Below, piece after piece: positions 39,362 through 47,327 of a DNA stretch of 64,000 nucleotides. Positions within the stretch are counted from its first letter, which is position 1; the number at the start of each line of letters is the position of its first letter. Location of the stretch: assembly GCF_017832975.1 (NCBI RefSeq), contig NZ_JAFIBI010000001.1, positions 3,348,001 through 3,412,000 on the forward strand, read 5' to 3'. The position numbers were made by a program, and so were the translations under genes. The notes under the pieces were generated by a model. The model had not been told where the DNA came from. It saw only the letters and a program-made list of their open reading frames with translations, and did not search any database. The DNA comes from Arthrobacter sp. PvP023 (GTDB lineage Bacteria; Actinomycetota; Actinomycetes; Actinomycetales; Micrococcaceae).

Positions 39362-40286
39362 CGACGATCACTGCCGGACCGCTGAGTTCCACATGTTCGT
39401 GGCCTTCCGGCCCCGCAAAGAACTTAACGCCGACGACGCCGCCGGGAACCTTGACGTTCCAGGCGTCCGGAGCGCCCTGCCCGGCCCAGTGGCGGATGGC
39501 CACGGCCGCCGCGCAGGCGCCGGTGCCGCAGGACTGCGTCTCCCCCACGCCGCGCTCATGGACCCGCATGGTGATTGTCCCGACGCCGTCGTGGACCAGG
39601 GGCTCGGACGGGACGACAAACTCGACGTTGGTGCCGTTGGCCGGCTTCGGATCCACATGCGGTGCTTTGAAGAGCTGCGTTGCCTCGAGCTCGCTGAGTT
39701 CTGCAAGGGCCACGACGGTATGCGGGTTGCCCATGCTGACGGACAGGGCCGGGCGCGGTACTTCCAGGCCGTCGGCTGTCACGAGCGAGTCCATGGCCCG
39801 CGCCGTCGCCTCACCCGGGAAAATAAACTCCCACGGGCCCATGTCCACTGCGTAGCCGTCGTCGGTCCGCACCACAGTCTTCGCGCCCGCACGTGTTCCG
39901 ATGGTCAGGGCATCGCCGACGTCCAGGCGGACGAGGCCCTGGGCGACCAGGAAGTGCACGAACACCCGGACGCCGTTGCCGCACATTTCCGACAGGGATC
40001 CATCGCCGTTGCGGTAGTCCATGAACCATTCCGCATCCGGGTGGACCGCCTGCAGCTCACGCCCTTCGGGTAGGAAACGCGACGGCACGGCACGGATCAG
40101 CCCGTCGCCGCCGATGCCGCGGTGGCGGTCGCACAGCTCCGCGACCTGCTCCGGAGCAATAGGCCAGGTAGCCTCGGGGTCCGCGACGAGCACGAAATCG
40201 TTGCCGGTGCCGTGGCCCTTGGAGAAGGCCAGGCCGCTCAGCCCCTGGAGTGTGCGGTCAGGGGCGGGTGCAAGGGTTTCGTCCAT
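39342..40286 (-). CDS. dapF: Diaminopimelate epimerase
   Basis: Converts LL- to meso-diaminopimelate, precursor of lysine and, where used, of peptidoglycan. The 314-aa protein has both catalytic cysteines, in SEMCGNGVRVF and QSCGTGACAAAVA, and the N-terminal FSKGHGTGNDFVLV. TAACCT exactly 6 nt before the ATG indicates a leaderless start separate from miaA. dapA and dapB lie 12-16 kb away in the window rather than next to it. Confidence 0.96.
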   Translation of the reverse strand: MDETLAPAPDRTLQGLSGLAFSKGHGTGNDFVLVADPEATWPIAPEQVAELCDRHRGIGGDGLIRAVPSRFLPEGRELQAVHPDAEWFMDYRNGDGSLSEMCGNGVRVFVHFLVAQGLVRLDVGDALTIGTRAGAKTVVRTDDGYAVDMGPWEFIFPGEATARAMDSLVTADGLEVPRPALSVSMGNPHTVVALAELSELEATQLFKAPHVDPKPANGTNVEFVVPSEPLVHDGVGTITMRVHERGVGETQSCGTGACAAAVAIRHWAGQGAPDAWNVKVPGGVVGVKFFAGPEGHEHVELSGPAVIVASGTLS

Positions 40287-40292
40287 GGTCCA

Positions 40293-40298
40293 AGGTTA
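40293..40298 (-). promoter_or_regulatory. -10 element of dapF (leaderless)
   Basis: Minus-strand TAACCT, 6 nt before the ATG at 40286. Confidence 0.55.
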
Positions 40299-40372
40299 CC
40301 GTCACGGCGGGACGGGCCGGAAAACCGTGTGGACCGAACCTCAGCGGACACGTGCCACAGCGCACGGCATCG

Positions 40373-41311
40373 TCAGCGGCAGACAGCCAGTGCTTTCGCC
40401 ACCAGGTCCGGGTCCTGCCAATCGAACCAGTGGATGCGCGGGTCCGCCCTGAACCAGGTCAGTTGCCTGCGGGCGAATTTCCGCGTGGCCACGATGGTGT
40501 CCTCCGTGGCCTGCCCGGCATCCCATTCGCCGTCGAGCACTTTCAGGAACTGCGAGTAGCCCAGCGCGCGGGGGGCGGTTTTGCCCTGCCTCAGCCCGGC
40601 GGCGTCCAGCCGTTGCACCTCGGCCTGGAGTCCGTTGGCGACCATGCCGTGAACGCGTTGCGCCAGCCTGTCCTTCAGCAGCTCCCGGTCCACCTCGAGC
40701 CCGACCTGGACCGCCGGCTGGTAGTACTCCCGGACAGGCATGAAGGAACTGAAAGGGCGCCCTGTCAGTTCAAAGACCTCGAGGGCACGGACAACCCTGC
40801 GGGCATCGCCCAGGCGGGCGGCGGAGACGGGATCGACCGCTTCCAGCCTGTTGCGCAGCGGCGTCAGGCCGGCGTCGCCAAGCTCCGCTTCCAGCCGGCG
40901 CCGGATGTCCGGATCCGTGCCGGGAAACTCGAGGACGTCCAGGGCGGCCCGGACGTACAGGCCAGACCCGCCTGCCAGGATTGCCCGCTTCCCGCGCCCG
41001 TGGATCTCCGCGATAGCTGCCCGCGCTTCCTGCTGGAAGTCGGACACACTGGCTTCTTCGGTGACGTCCAGGGTGTCGAGCAGGTGGTGCGGGACTCCCC
41101 TGCGTTCCTCCGCAGTGATTTTGGCGGTGCCGATGTCCATTCCGCGGTAGAACTGCATGGCGTCGGCATTAATGACTTCGCCGTCGAGTTCCAGCGCCAG
41201 CGCCACGGCGAGATCCGACTTGCCGGACCCGGTGGGGCCGACCACCGCGATAACGGGAGGGGCGCCCTGAGGCTGCGTCGTGGGGTTGGTGTGCTCTTGC
41301 GGGCTGGCCAT
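40373..41311 (-). CDS. miaA: tRNA dimethylallyltransferase
   Basis: Adds a dimethylallyl group to N6 of A37 in tRNAs that read UNN codons. The 312-aa protein has the P-loop [18 protein letters not shown], then [18 protein letters not shown], and [18 protein letters not shown]. It starts 3 nt after the miaB stop, and the two enzymes act one after the other on the same base. It is part of the chain recA-recX-miaB-miaA. Confidence 0.96.
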   Translation of the reverse strand: MASPQEHTNPTTQPQGAPPVIAVVGPTGSGKSDLAVALALELDGEVINADAMQFYRGMDIGTAKITAEERRGVPHHLLDTLDVTEEASVSDFQQEARAAIAEIHGRGKRAILAGGSGLYVRAALDVLEFPGTDPDIRRRLEAELGDAGLTPLRNRLEAVDPVSAARLGDARRVVRALEVFELTGRPFSSFMPVREYYQPAVQVGLEVDRELLKDRLAQRVHGMVANGLQAEVQRLDAAGLRQGKTAPRALGYSQFLKVLDGEWDAGQATEDTIVATRKFARRQLTWFRADPRIHWFDWQDPDLVAKALAVCR

Positions 41312-41314
41312 GGC

Positions 41315-42874
41315 CTAGCTGCGGCGGACGGGGAGCGCCGGCATGCCGAGGGACACTCCGCCCTTGCCGCCGGCACCGCTACCGGCCACGGGCGCTCCGC
41401 AGGAGTCCGCCTGGGACCTGTCCCAGGCGTCGCCGGCACGCGAGCGGCGCAGGGAGTAGTCTGCCGCCGATGCCGGATCGGCCACCAGGTGGAAAGCCGC
41501 GGCTTCGGTGATGGTAACCGTGACCAGGTCACCGGGGCGCGGCTTCTCCGCACCCTCCGGCACCGAGAAATGCACCAGGCGCTGGTCCTGCGACCGGCCC
41601 GACAGCCGGTGTGTTTCCTCCGACTTGCGGCCCGCCTGTGCCGTGACCATGACTTCCACCTGGCGGCCCAGCTGGCGGGCGTTCTCCTCGGCGGCAATCC
41701 TGTCCTGCAAGGCGGTCAGGCGCTCGAAGCGTTCCTGGACCACGGCTTTGGGAAGCTGGTCCGGCAGATCGGCGGCGGGGGTGCCGGGGCGCTTGGAGTA
41801 CTGGAACGTGAATGCCGTGGCAAAACGGGATTTCTCGACGACGTCGAGGGTGGCCTGGAAGTCCCCTTCAGTTTCTCCCGGGAAGCCCACGATGATGTCC
41901 GTGGAAATGGCCGCATGCGGGATGCGCTCCCGGACCTTGTCCAGGATGCCGAGGAACTTGGTGGAGCGGTAGGAACGCTTCATGTCCTTGAGCACCTTGT
42001 CCGAGCCCGACTGCAGGGGCATGTGCAGCTGCGGCATGACATTGGGGGTCTCGGCCATGGCATCGATGACATCGTCAGTGAACGCGGCAGGGTGCGGACT
42101 GGTGAAACGGACCCGCTCCAGTCCTTCGATTTCGCCGCACGCCCGGAGCAGTTTGGAGAAGGCCTGCCGGTCGCCGAATTCCACGCCGTAGGAATTCACG
42201 TTCTGGCCCAGCAGTGTGACTTCGATGGCGCCGTCGTCCACCAGCGCCTGGATCTCGGCGAGGATGTCGCCAGGGCGGCGGTCCTTTTCCTTGCCGCGCA
42301 GGGCCGGAACGATGCAGAACGTGCAGGTGTTGTTACAGCCCACCGAGATCGAGACCCAGCCCGAGTACACCGAGTCCCGCTTGGTGGGAAGGGTGGATGG
42401 GAAAACGTCCAGCGACTCCAGGATCTCCAGCTGGGCTTCGTTGTTGTGCCGGGCGCGCTCCAGGAGCGCGGGCAGGGCCCCGACGTTGTGGGTGCCGAAC
42501 ACGGCGTCCACCCACGGAGCCTTCTTCAGGATTGTTTCGCGGTCCTTCTGGGCCAGGCAGCCGCCCACAGCGATTTGCATGCCGGGGTTGGCCGCCTTGA
42601 CCGGCGCGAGCATCCCCAGATTGCCATACAGCTTGTTGTCGGCGTTCTCCCGGACGGCGCAGGTGTTGAAGACCACCACGTCGGCGTGCTCCCCGGATGC
42701 CGGGACATAGCCCGCATCTTCCAGCATGCCTGCCATCCGCTCGGAGTCGTGCACGTTCATCTGGCAGCCAAAGGTACGCACCTGGTAGGTACGTTGCCGG
42801 GCAGCCGGGGATGCTGTGTCGGTGGTGGCGGAAGTGCTGGTGCCGGACGCTGGGGAGGGAATGGTCAAACTCAC
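41315..42874 (-). CDS. miaB: tRNA-2-methylthio-N6-dimethylallyladenosine synthase
   Basis: Radical SAM methylthiotransferase that adds the methylthio group to i6A37. The 519-aa protein has the UPF0004 domain (Cys37 in [16 protein letters not shown]), the radical SAM cysteines [14 protein letters not shown], and a TRAM domain near 400-465. A C-terminal extension of about 45 residues ([19 protein letters not shown]) goes beyond the usual end. The GTG at 42874 is chosen since TACCCT lies 6 nt upstream; the promoter fits in the 17-nt gap behind recX. Confidence 0.96.
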   Translation of the reverse strand: MSLTIPSPASGTSTSATTDTASPAARQRTYQVRTFGCQMNVHDSERMAGMLEDAGYVPASGEHADVVVFNTCAVRENADNKLYGNLGMLAPVKAANPGMQIAVGGCLAQKDRETILKKAPWVDAVFGTHNVGALPALLERARHNNEAQLEILESLDVFPSTLPTKRDSVYSGWVSISVGCNNTCTFCIVPALRGKEKDRRPGDILAEIQALVDDGAIEVTLLGQNVNSYGVEFGDRQAFSKLLRACGEIEGLERVRFTSPHPAAFTDDVIDAMAETPNVMPQLHMPLQSGSDKVLKDMKRSYRSTKFLGILDKVRERIPHAAISTDIIVGFPGETEGDFQATLDVVEKSRFATAFTFQYSKRPGTPAADLPDQLPKAVVQERFERLTALQDRIAAEENARQLGRQVEVMVTAQAGRKSEETHRLSGRSQDQRLVHFSVPEGAEKPRPGDLVTVTITEAAAFHLVADPASAADYSLRRSRAGDAWDRSQADSCGAPVAGSGAGGKGGVSLGMPALPVRRS

Positions 42875-42880
42875 CTGTTA

Positions 42881-42886
42881 AGGGTA
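42881..42886 (-). promoter_or_regulatory. -10 element of miaB (leaderless)
   Basis: Minus-strand TACCCT, 6 nt before the GTG at 42874. Confidence 0.5.
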
Positions 42887-42891
42887 CCGGT

Positions 42892-43470
42892 TCACAGGAA
42901 TTCCGTTGCCGCCCGTTCCCCGGCGGCGGTGTCCAGGACCTCCCCCACAATCCGGAAGGCCTGCGAGGGCTGGTATCCCTTGCGGGCAAGCATGGAGGCC
43001 AGCCGACGGGTGACTTTGTCCCGCTCGGCCCGGTCCGTGAGGTCCGCTGAGGCCTTCAGCTTGCGTTCGACGAGTTGGCGCGCAGCCGATTCCTCAGCTT
43101 CGTCGCTGAGCTGTTCCAGGGCCCGGGCAGCAATGTCCGGCTCGATGCCCTTGTCCGCGAGCTCACGCCGCAACGCTCCCTTGGCAAGCTTCCGGGTCTG
43201 GGACCTGCTCCGGACCCACATGTCGGCAAACTCCGCGTCATCGACGAGCCGGACTTCTTCGAACCGGTCCAGCACGGACTCCGCCACATCGTCCGGAACG
43301 TTGCGTTCGGCGAGCTTGCGGGCCAGCTGCAGCCTGCTCTTGGGCGAGTTGGTGAGCTGCCGCAGCACGATGGCCCGCGCCACCGACACCGGATCCGGTT
43401 CCGCATCCTGTTCAGACAGCGGCGCCGGGGAGAACCCGTCCCCGACGCGGTTTCCCCTAGAAACCGTCAA
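42892..43470 (-). CDS. recX: Regulatory protein RecX
   Basis: Binds RecA filaments and limits their activity. The 192-aa alpha-helical protein shows the three RecX repeats: [20 protein letters not shown], then [14 protein letters not shown], then [15 protein letters not shown]. The start is uncertain: TTG at 43470 overlaps the recA end by 14 bp and gives MTVSRGNRV, while a GTG about 27 codons later gives VSVARAIVL, close to the minimal domain. Coupling to recA is typical. Confidence 0.92.
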   Translation of the reverse strand: MTVSRGNRVGDGFSPAPLSEQDAEPDPVSVARAIVLRQLTNSPKSRLQLARKLAERNVPDDVAESVLDRFEEVRLVDDAEFADMWVRSRSQTRKLAKGALRRELADKGIEPDIAARALEQLSDEAEESAARQLVERKLKASADLTDRAERDKVTRRLASMLARKGYQPSQAFRIVGEVLDTAAGERAATEFL

Positions 43471-44512
43471 CGGCCTTGAGCTTCGGCGACGCTTCTGCTT
43501 CGGCCGCCGCAGGCTTCACGCCGACGCCAAGCTTCTCCTTGATGAGGCGCTCCAGTTCCGCGGCAAGCTCGGGGTTGTCCCGGAGGAAGCGCCTGGAGTT
43601 CTCCATGCCCTGGCCCAGCTGGTCGCCGTCGTACGTGAACCAGGAACCCGATTTCTTGATCAGGCCGTGCTCCACACCCATGTCGATGATGCCGCCCTCG
43701 CGGGAAATGCCCTGGCCGTAAATGATGTCGAATTCGGCGATCTTGAAGGGCGGGGCCATCTTGTTCTTGACGATCTTCGCCTTGGTGCGGTTGCCCACCG
43801 AGTCTGCGCCTTCCTTCAGCGTCTGGATGCGGCGGACATCGATGCGGATGGACGCGTAGAACTTCAGTGCCTTACCGCCGGTGGTGGTCTCGGGTGATCC
43901 GAAGAAAACGCCGATCTTCTCGCGCAGCTGGTTGATGAAGATGGCGGTGGTCTTGGTCTGGCTCAACCGGCCGGTGATCTTACGGAGCGCCTGGCTCATC
44001 AAACGGGCCTGGAGGCCGACGTGGCTGTCACCCATGTCGCCTTCGATTTCCGCGCGGGGCACGAGGGCTGCCACGGAGTCGATGACGATGACATCGAGGG
44101 AGCCCGAGCCGATCAGCATGTCCATGATTTCCAGAGCCTGCTCACCGGTGTCCGGCTGCGAGACCAGCAGGGCGTCGGTATCGACACCCAGCTTGGCGGC
44201 GTATTCGGGATCCAGGGCGTGCTCGGCGTCGATAAAGGCGGCGATGCCTCCCTGCCGCTGGGCATTCGCGACGGCATGCAGGGCAACGGTGGTCTTACCC
44301 GACGATTCGGGGCCGTAGATTTCGACCACGCGTCCGCGCGGCAGGCCGCCAATTCCGAGAGCAACGTCCAAGGCAATGGAGCCGGTGGGAATTACTTCAA
44401 TGGGAGCACGTACTTCGTCGCCCAGCCGCATGACGGAGCCTTTGCCGAACTGCTTGTCGATCTGGGCCAGCGCTGCGTCGAGCGCCTTCTGACGATCCGG
44501 GGCTGCCGCCAT
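43457..44512 (-). CDS. recA: Recombinase RecA
   Basis: ATP-dependent strand-exchange protein and coprotease for LexA. The 351-aa protein has Walker [10 protein letters not shown] (67-75), the L2 region [21 protein letters not shown], and INQLREK. The C-terminal tail ([19 protein letters not shown]) is short and less acidic than in E. coli. No intein is present. A LexA box with a -10 lies 130-155 nt upstream. Operon order is recA-recX. Confidence 0.98.
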   Translation of the reverse strand: MAAAPDRQKALDAALAQIDKQFGKGSVMRLGDEVRAPIEVIPTGSIALDVALGIGGLPRGRVVEIYGPESSGKTTVALHAVANAQRQGGIAAFIDAEHALDPEYAAKLGVDTDALLVSQPDTGEQALEIMDMLIGSGSLDVIVIDSVAALVPRAEIEGDMGDSHVGLQARLMSQALRKITGRLSQTKTTAIFINQLREKIGVFFGSPETTTGGKALKFYASIRIDVRRIQTLKEGADSVGNRTKAKIVKNKMAPPFKIAEFDIIYGQGISREGGIIDMGVEHGLIKKSGSWFTYDGDQLGQGMENSRRFLRDNPELAAELERLIKEKLGVGVKPAAAEAEASPKLKAVDGF

Positions 44513-44640
44513 GGTTCACACCTCTAGTTTTCTCGCTGTGGAGTGGCCTGAGCGGCCTTTATCTGTCATCACTGACGCTAACGGCACCCACCGACATTGT
44601 TGCCGGATGACATTGCGTATGTGGAAAACGGTCTGGAAAA

Positions 44641-44669
44641 AGCATAGCCCGACCCGAACAGATATTCGA
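44641..44669 (-). promoter_or_regulatory. recA SOS promoter with LexA box
   Basis: CCGAAC-AGAT-ATTCGA at 44654-44669 matches the SOS consensus at 10 of 12 positions. On the minus strand a TATGCT -10 follows at 44641-44646. The recA leader is about 125 nt. Confidence 0.72.
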
Positions 44670-44700
44670 ACAATCCTTCGGCGTGTCAGGCTGCGGACAA

Positions 44701-44925
44701 TCAGTTCCGGGAGGGCTTGACGTCCCTCCCGAGACGGCGCTCAGCCGGGACATCCTGCACATCGCACATCGCGAGCCAGACCTGCCGCGGGGGAACACCC
44801 GCCGCCAGCGCCTGGTCCGCGGTCCGCCCGCCAACACCTGCGAGCACCAGGGAGCTACTGAGGACGCGGGAGTATCCCGCACCGAACTCGTCGTCCATGA
44901 GCCGCCAAAAGTCGCTGATTCGCAC
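44701..44925 (-). CDS. DUF3046-family protein
   Basis: A 74-aa protein, MRISDFWRLMDDEFGAGYSRVL, ending with VWLAMCDVQDVPAERRLG. This family is found upstream of recA in many actinobacteria; its function is unknown. The start is GTG. It lies upstream of the recA SOS promoter on the same strand, so it could feed transcription into recA. Confidence 0.88.
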   Translation of the reverse strand: MRISDFWRLMDDEFGAGYSRVLSSSLVLAGVGGRTADQALAAGVPPRQVWLAMCDVQDVPAERRLGRDVKPSRN

Positions 44926-44953
44926 GGATAAAGTCTCTCACGCCTGCGGCCAA

Positions 44954-44959
44954 TAGAAT
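44954..44959 (+). promoter_or_regulatory. -10 element of the MarR gene (leaderless)
   Basis: TAGAAT, 7 nt before the ATG at 44967. Confidence 0.55.
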
Positions 44960-44966
44960 GGTTGCC

Positions 44967-45476
44967 ATGAGCAACCCAGCCGTGGAACCCGATGCTTCCG
45001 GGGCCACCGAAAACAGCGTCGACGCGGCCCTGCGAACCGTGGAGAACCAGATCAGCCTCTTCTGGCGCCGTGGACGCTCCCTCTCCCAGCAGCTGTCCCG
45101 GCAGGTCCACCCGGACATGGAGCCGGCGGCCTATGGCCTTCTCACCGTCATCCGCCGCGAAGGTCCCATCCGGCTCACCGAACTGGCAACGTGCATCGGA
45201 GTCGGCAAGCCGTCCGTCAGCCGGCAGATCGCGTTCCTTGAGAGCATCGGCCTTGTGTCGAAGGAAGCGGACCCACTCGACGGCCGGGCCCAGACGATCC
45301 GGCTGACGCCCAAGGGCGAGGAGAAGATGCACCAGGTGCAGGATGCCCGGCGTGAGGTGTTCCGTGAGCGGCTCGGGGAATGGCCGGTGGAGGACCTGCA
45401 GGCTCTCGCCGCTTACATGGCCAAGCTCAACGCGACCTATGAGCGCGACGGCTTCCCCAGGGACGAGGCGAAATAG
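44967..45476 (+). CDS. MarR-family transcription regulator
   Basis: A 169-aa winged-helix regulator. The DNA-binding part reads PIRLTELATCIGVGKPSVSRQIAFLESIGLV with the wing DPLDGRAQTIRLTPKG. Helices at both ends give the dimer interface. The ATG at 44967 is used because TAGAAT lies 7 nt upstream; an ATG 9 nt earlier overlaps that hexamer. It is divergent from DUF3046-recA. Ligand and targets are unknown. Confidence 0.9.
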   Translation: MSNPAVEPDASGATENSVDAALRTVENQISLFWRRGRSLSQQLSRQVHPDMEPAAYGLLTVIRREGPIRLTELATCIGVGKPSVSRQIAFLESIGLVSKEADPLDGRAQTIRLTPKGEEKMHQVQDARREVFRERLGEWPVEDLQALAAYMAKLNATYERDGFPRDEAK

Positions 45477-45534
45477 CGGCCTGACGGCCGGCCCTCCCGG
45501 AGGGCACGCGCGGGCTCCGACAGCACGCATCACA

Positions 45535-45569
45535 ACGAGGGGCCGCCGGCATCGCCGGAGGCCCCTCGT
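45535..45569. terminator. Bidirectional terminator between MarR and clgR
   Basis: Stem ACGAGGGGCC/GGCCCCTCGT, one G-A mismatch, then CCGGC/GCCGG, loop ATC. Placed between two convergent genes. Confidence 0.85.
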
Positions 45570-45598
45570 GTCAAATACGAAGATCTAATATGTGCGGG

Positions 45599-45949
45599 TC
45601 AGCGGGCGCCCGAGAGCAGTCCCTTGGCCAGTTCGTCAGACAGTTCAGTATTAAGTTCGCGGTCAAGGTAACGCTGCGAGAATTCCTGCGGGACGGTGTC
45701 TGGAACAGCAACGCCCTCAGCGACGGCAACGCGGTCGCTGACTTCGCGGAGCATGCTGGACAACGGGACGTCCAGGGCCGAGCAGATCGAAGACAGCAGC
45801 TCCGAAGAGGCTTCCTTCTGGCCGCGCTCCACTTCACTGAGGTAACCCAGGGAAACCCGGGCACTGTGTGACACTTCGCGGAGGGTACGGCCCTGACGCT
45901 GGCGAACGTCGCGCAGCACATCACCGATTTCGTGACGAAGTACTACCAT
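45599..45949 (-). CDS. clgR: XRE-family regulator ClgR
   Basis: HTH activator (116 aa) that in other actinobacteria controls Clp proteases. The HTH reads [40 protein letters not shown], close to the ClgR consensus. The ATG at 45949 has GAAGGAG 7 nt upstream; the frame is open to 46042 but that part is likely leader. The C-terminus ends [12 protein letters not shown]; in Streptomyces a C-terminal ClgR degron is a ClpP target, so turnover control is possible. It follows cinA after a 233-nt gap that should hold its promoter. Confidence 0.9.
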   Translation of the reverse strand: MVVLRHEIGDVLRDVRQRQGRTLREVSHSARVSLGYLSEVERGQKEASSELLSSICSALDVPLSSMLREVSDRVAVAEGVAVPDTVPQEFSQRYLDRELNTELSDELAKGLLSGAR

Positions 45950-46182
45950 CTTGCGCTCCTTCTGTTCGCTCTTTGCCTGATCGGCGAGGCCCACATCCTT
46001 CCAGCGGACAACGCCGTTCACGGATACGGGCTGCTTTACCATCTGTATCGCCTTGCTCCCTCGTACGTCAGGTCCGCCCTCATCAGGCGAACCATAATTA
46101 TTTATTCATCCTAGGCGCCTCACTGATTCCGAAGCGACACAATGTAACAACTATTAGGAATCAAATTTTGTTCCCGGCAACT

Positions 46183-46677
46183 TTACGCCGGGTAAGCCTC
46201 GGAAGATAGGGCCTCCAGCAGCCGCTCCAAAGCAGCCGCACATGCCTGGCCCCGGATGTCCGCGCGGTTTCCCTCGAAAACGTAACCGAACGACGTCGTA
46301 CCGTCCGCGGTGGCGATGCCGACGAAAACCGTTCCCACGTCCTTCCCGCCGTGTGGTTCCGGTCCTGCGACTCCTGTGGTGGACACTCCAATGTCTGCCC
46401 CGCAGACCCGCCGCGCCCCCTCGGCCATCGCTTTCGCCACGTCACCATCGACGGATCCGACGGCGTCCAGCAGTTCGCCGGGGACGCCCAGGACGTCCGC
46501 CTTGACGGAATTCTGATACGACACCACACCGCCCTGCAGCATCCCCGAGGCGCCGGGGGTATCGGCGAGGACCGCCGCCACCATGCCCGCAGTCAGGGAT
46601 TCGGCGGTCGCCACGGTCAGTCCGCGCCCGATGGCGCCGGTGACTGCTTGTTCGGCGATGCGGTGCAGATTGCTCAT
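46183..46677 (-). CDS. CinA C-terminal domain protein (NMN amidohydrolase type)
   Basis: A 164-aa stand-alone CinA-C (PncC-like) enzyme, expected to convert nicotinamide mononucleotide to nicotinate mononucleotide in NAD salvage. Motifs: TVATAESLTAGMVAAVLADTPGAS, GGVVSYQNSVKADVLGV and GVSTTGVAGPEPHGGKDVGTVFVG. It starts with ATGA overlap to the pgsA stop. The molybdopterin-binding half of full CinA is absent. Confidence 0.92.
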   Translation of the reverse strand: MSNLHRIAEQAVTGAIGRGLTVATAESLTAGMVAAVLADTPGASGMLQGGVVSYQNSVKADVLGVPGELLDAVGSVDGDVAKAMAEGARRVCGADIGVSTTGVAGPEPHGGKDVGTVFVGIATADGTTSFGYVFEGNRADIRGQACAAALERLLEALSSEAYPA

Positions 46678-47315
46678 GGCAGCTCTCCTTGTACGCGCTG
46701 GCTGGCTGCGCGCCGGCCGTTTGCCCGCAGCTTCAGCGCTTCTACGACATATTGTCCGCCGGTCCAGACAGTGATCGCCACAGCGGCCAGCATCACCACG
46801 AAGGCCACCACACCAAGCCACGGAGCCAGTGAAGCGAGCGGGACCACATACAGCAGGATCGCGACAGTCTGCACCACGGTCTTTAGCTTGCCGCCGCGGG
46901 ACGCCGGGATGACGCCGTACCTGATCACAAAGAACCGCAGTGCCGTGATCCCCCATTCGCGGGCCAGGATCAGGATGGTGATCCACCACGGCAGTTCGCC
47001 CAGCAGGGAGAGCATCACGAGGGCGGAGCCGGTGAGCAGCTTGTCCGCGATCGGATCGGCGATCTTTCCGAAGTCAGTGATCAGTCCCCGGCTGCGGGCG
47101 ATGTCGCCGTCGAGCTTGTCCGTGTAAATGGCAACCGCAAACGTCAAGGCCGCGGCCCAGCGCCAGAGGCCGTTCTGGCTGTCGAACCCCGGTGCGTCCG
47201 CGACGAGGAACCAGACGAAGAACGGCACCAGGACGATCCGCAGCATCGTCAGGATGTTCGGAAGGTTCCAGATCCCGGAGGCGGAGCCTGAGCTGTTGGC
47301 TTCAGTGCTAGTCAC
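46674..47315 (-). CDS. pgsA: CDP-diacylglycerol-glycerol-3-phosphate 3-phosphatidyltransferase
   Basis: Membrane enzyme (213 aa) that makes phosphatidylglycerol phosphate. The CDP-alcohol phosphotransferase motif is complete: DKLDGDIARSRGLITDFGKI followed by ADPIAD. About five membrane helices. The GTG at 47315 is directly preceded by AGGAGG, too close to act as a normal ribosome site, and TAGCCT lies 6 nt upstream, so the start is probably leaderless. That -10 overlaps the ftsK stop codon. Confidence 0.94.
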   Translation of the reverse strand: MTSTEANSSGSASGIWNLPNILTMLRIVLVPFFVWFLVADAPGFDSQNGLWRWAAALTFAVAIYTDKLDGDIARSRGLITDFGKIADPIADKLLTGSALVMLSLLGELPWWITILILAREWGITALRFFVIRYGVIPASRGGKLKTVVQTVAILLYVVPLASLAPWLGVVAFVVMLAAVAITVWTGGQYVVEALKLRANGRRAASQRVQGELP

Positions 47316-47321
47316 CCTCCT

Positions 47322-47327
47322 AGGCTA
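47322..47327 (-). promoter_or_regulatory. -10 element of pgsA (leaderless)
   Basis: Minus-strand TAGCCT, 6 nt before the GTG at 47315, overlapping the end of ftsK. Confidence 0.45.

Noticed and set aside
40250..43897. Plus-strand open frame of 1215 codons
   Set aside because: It lies antisense to dapF, miaA, miaB, recX and recA, all of which have full family motifs. Long open antisense frames are a by-product of high GC at third positions.
45950..46182. ClgR self-binding site upstream of clgR
   Set aside because: A stretch TTCGCCTGATGAGGGCGGA looked similar, but the distance between the half-sites does not fit the CGC-N5-GCG pattern I know.
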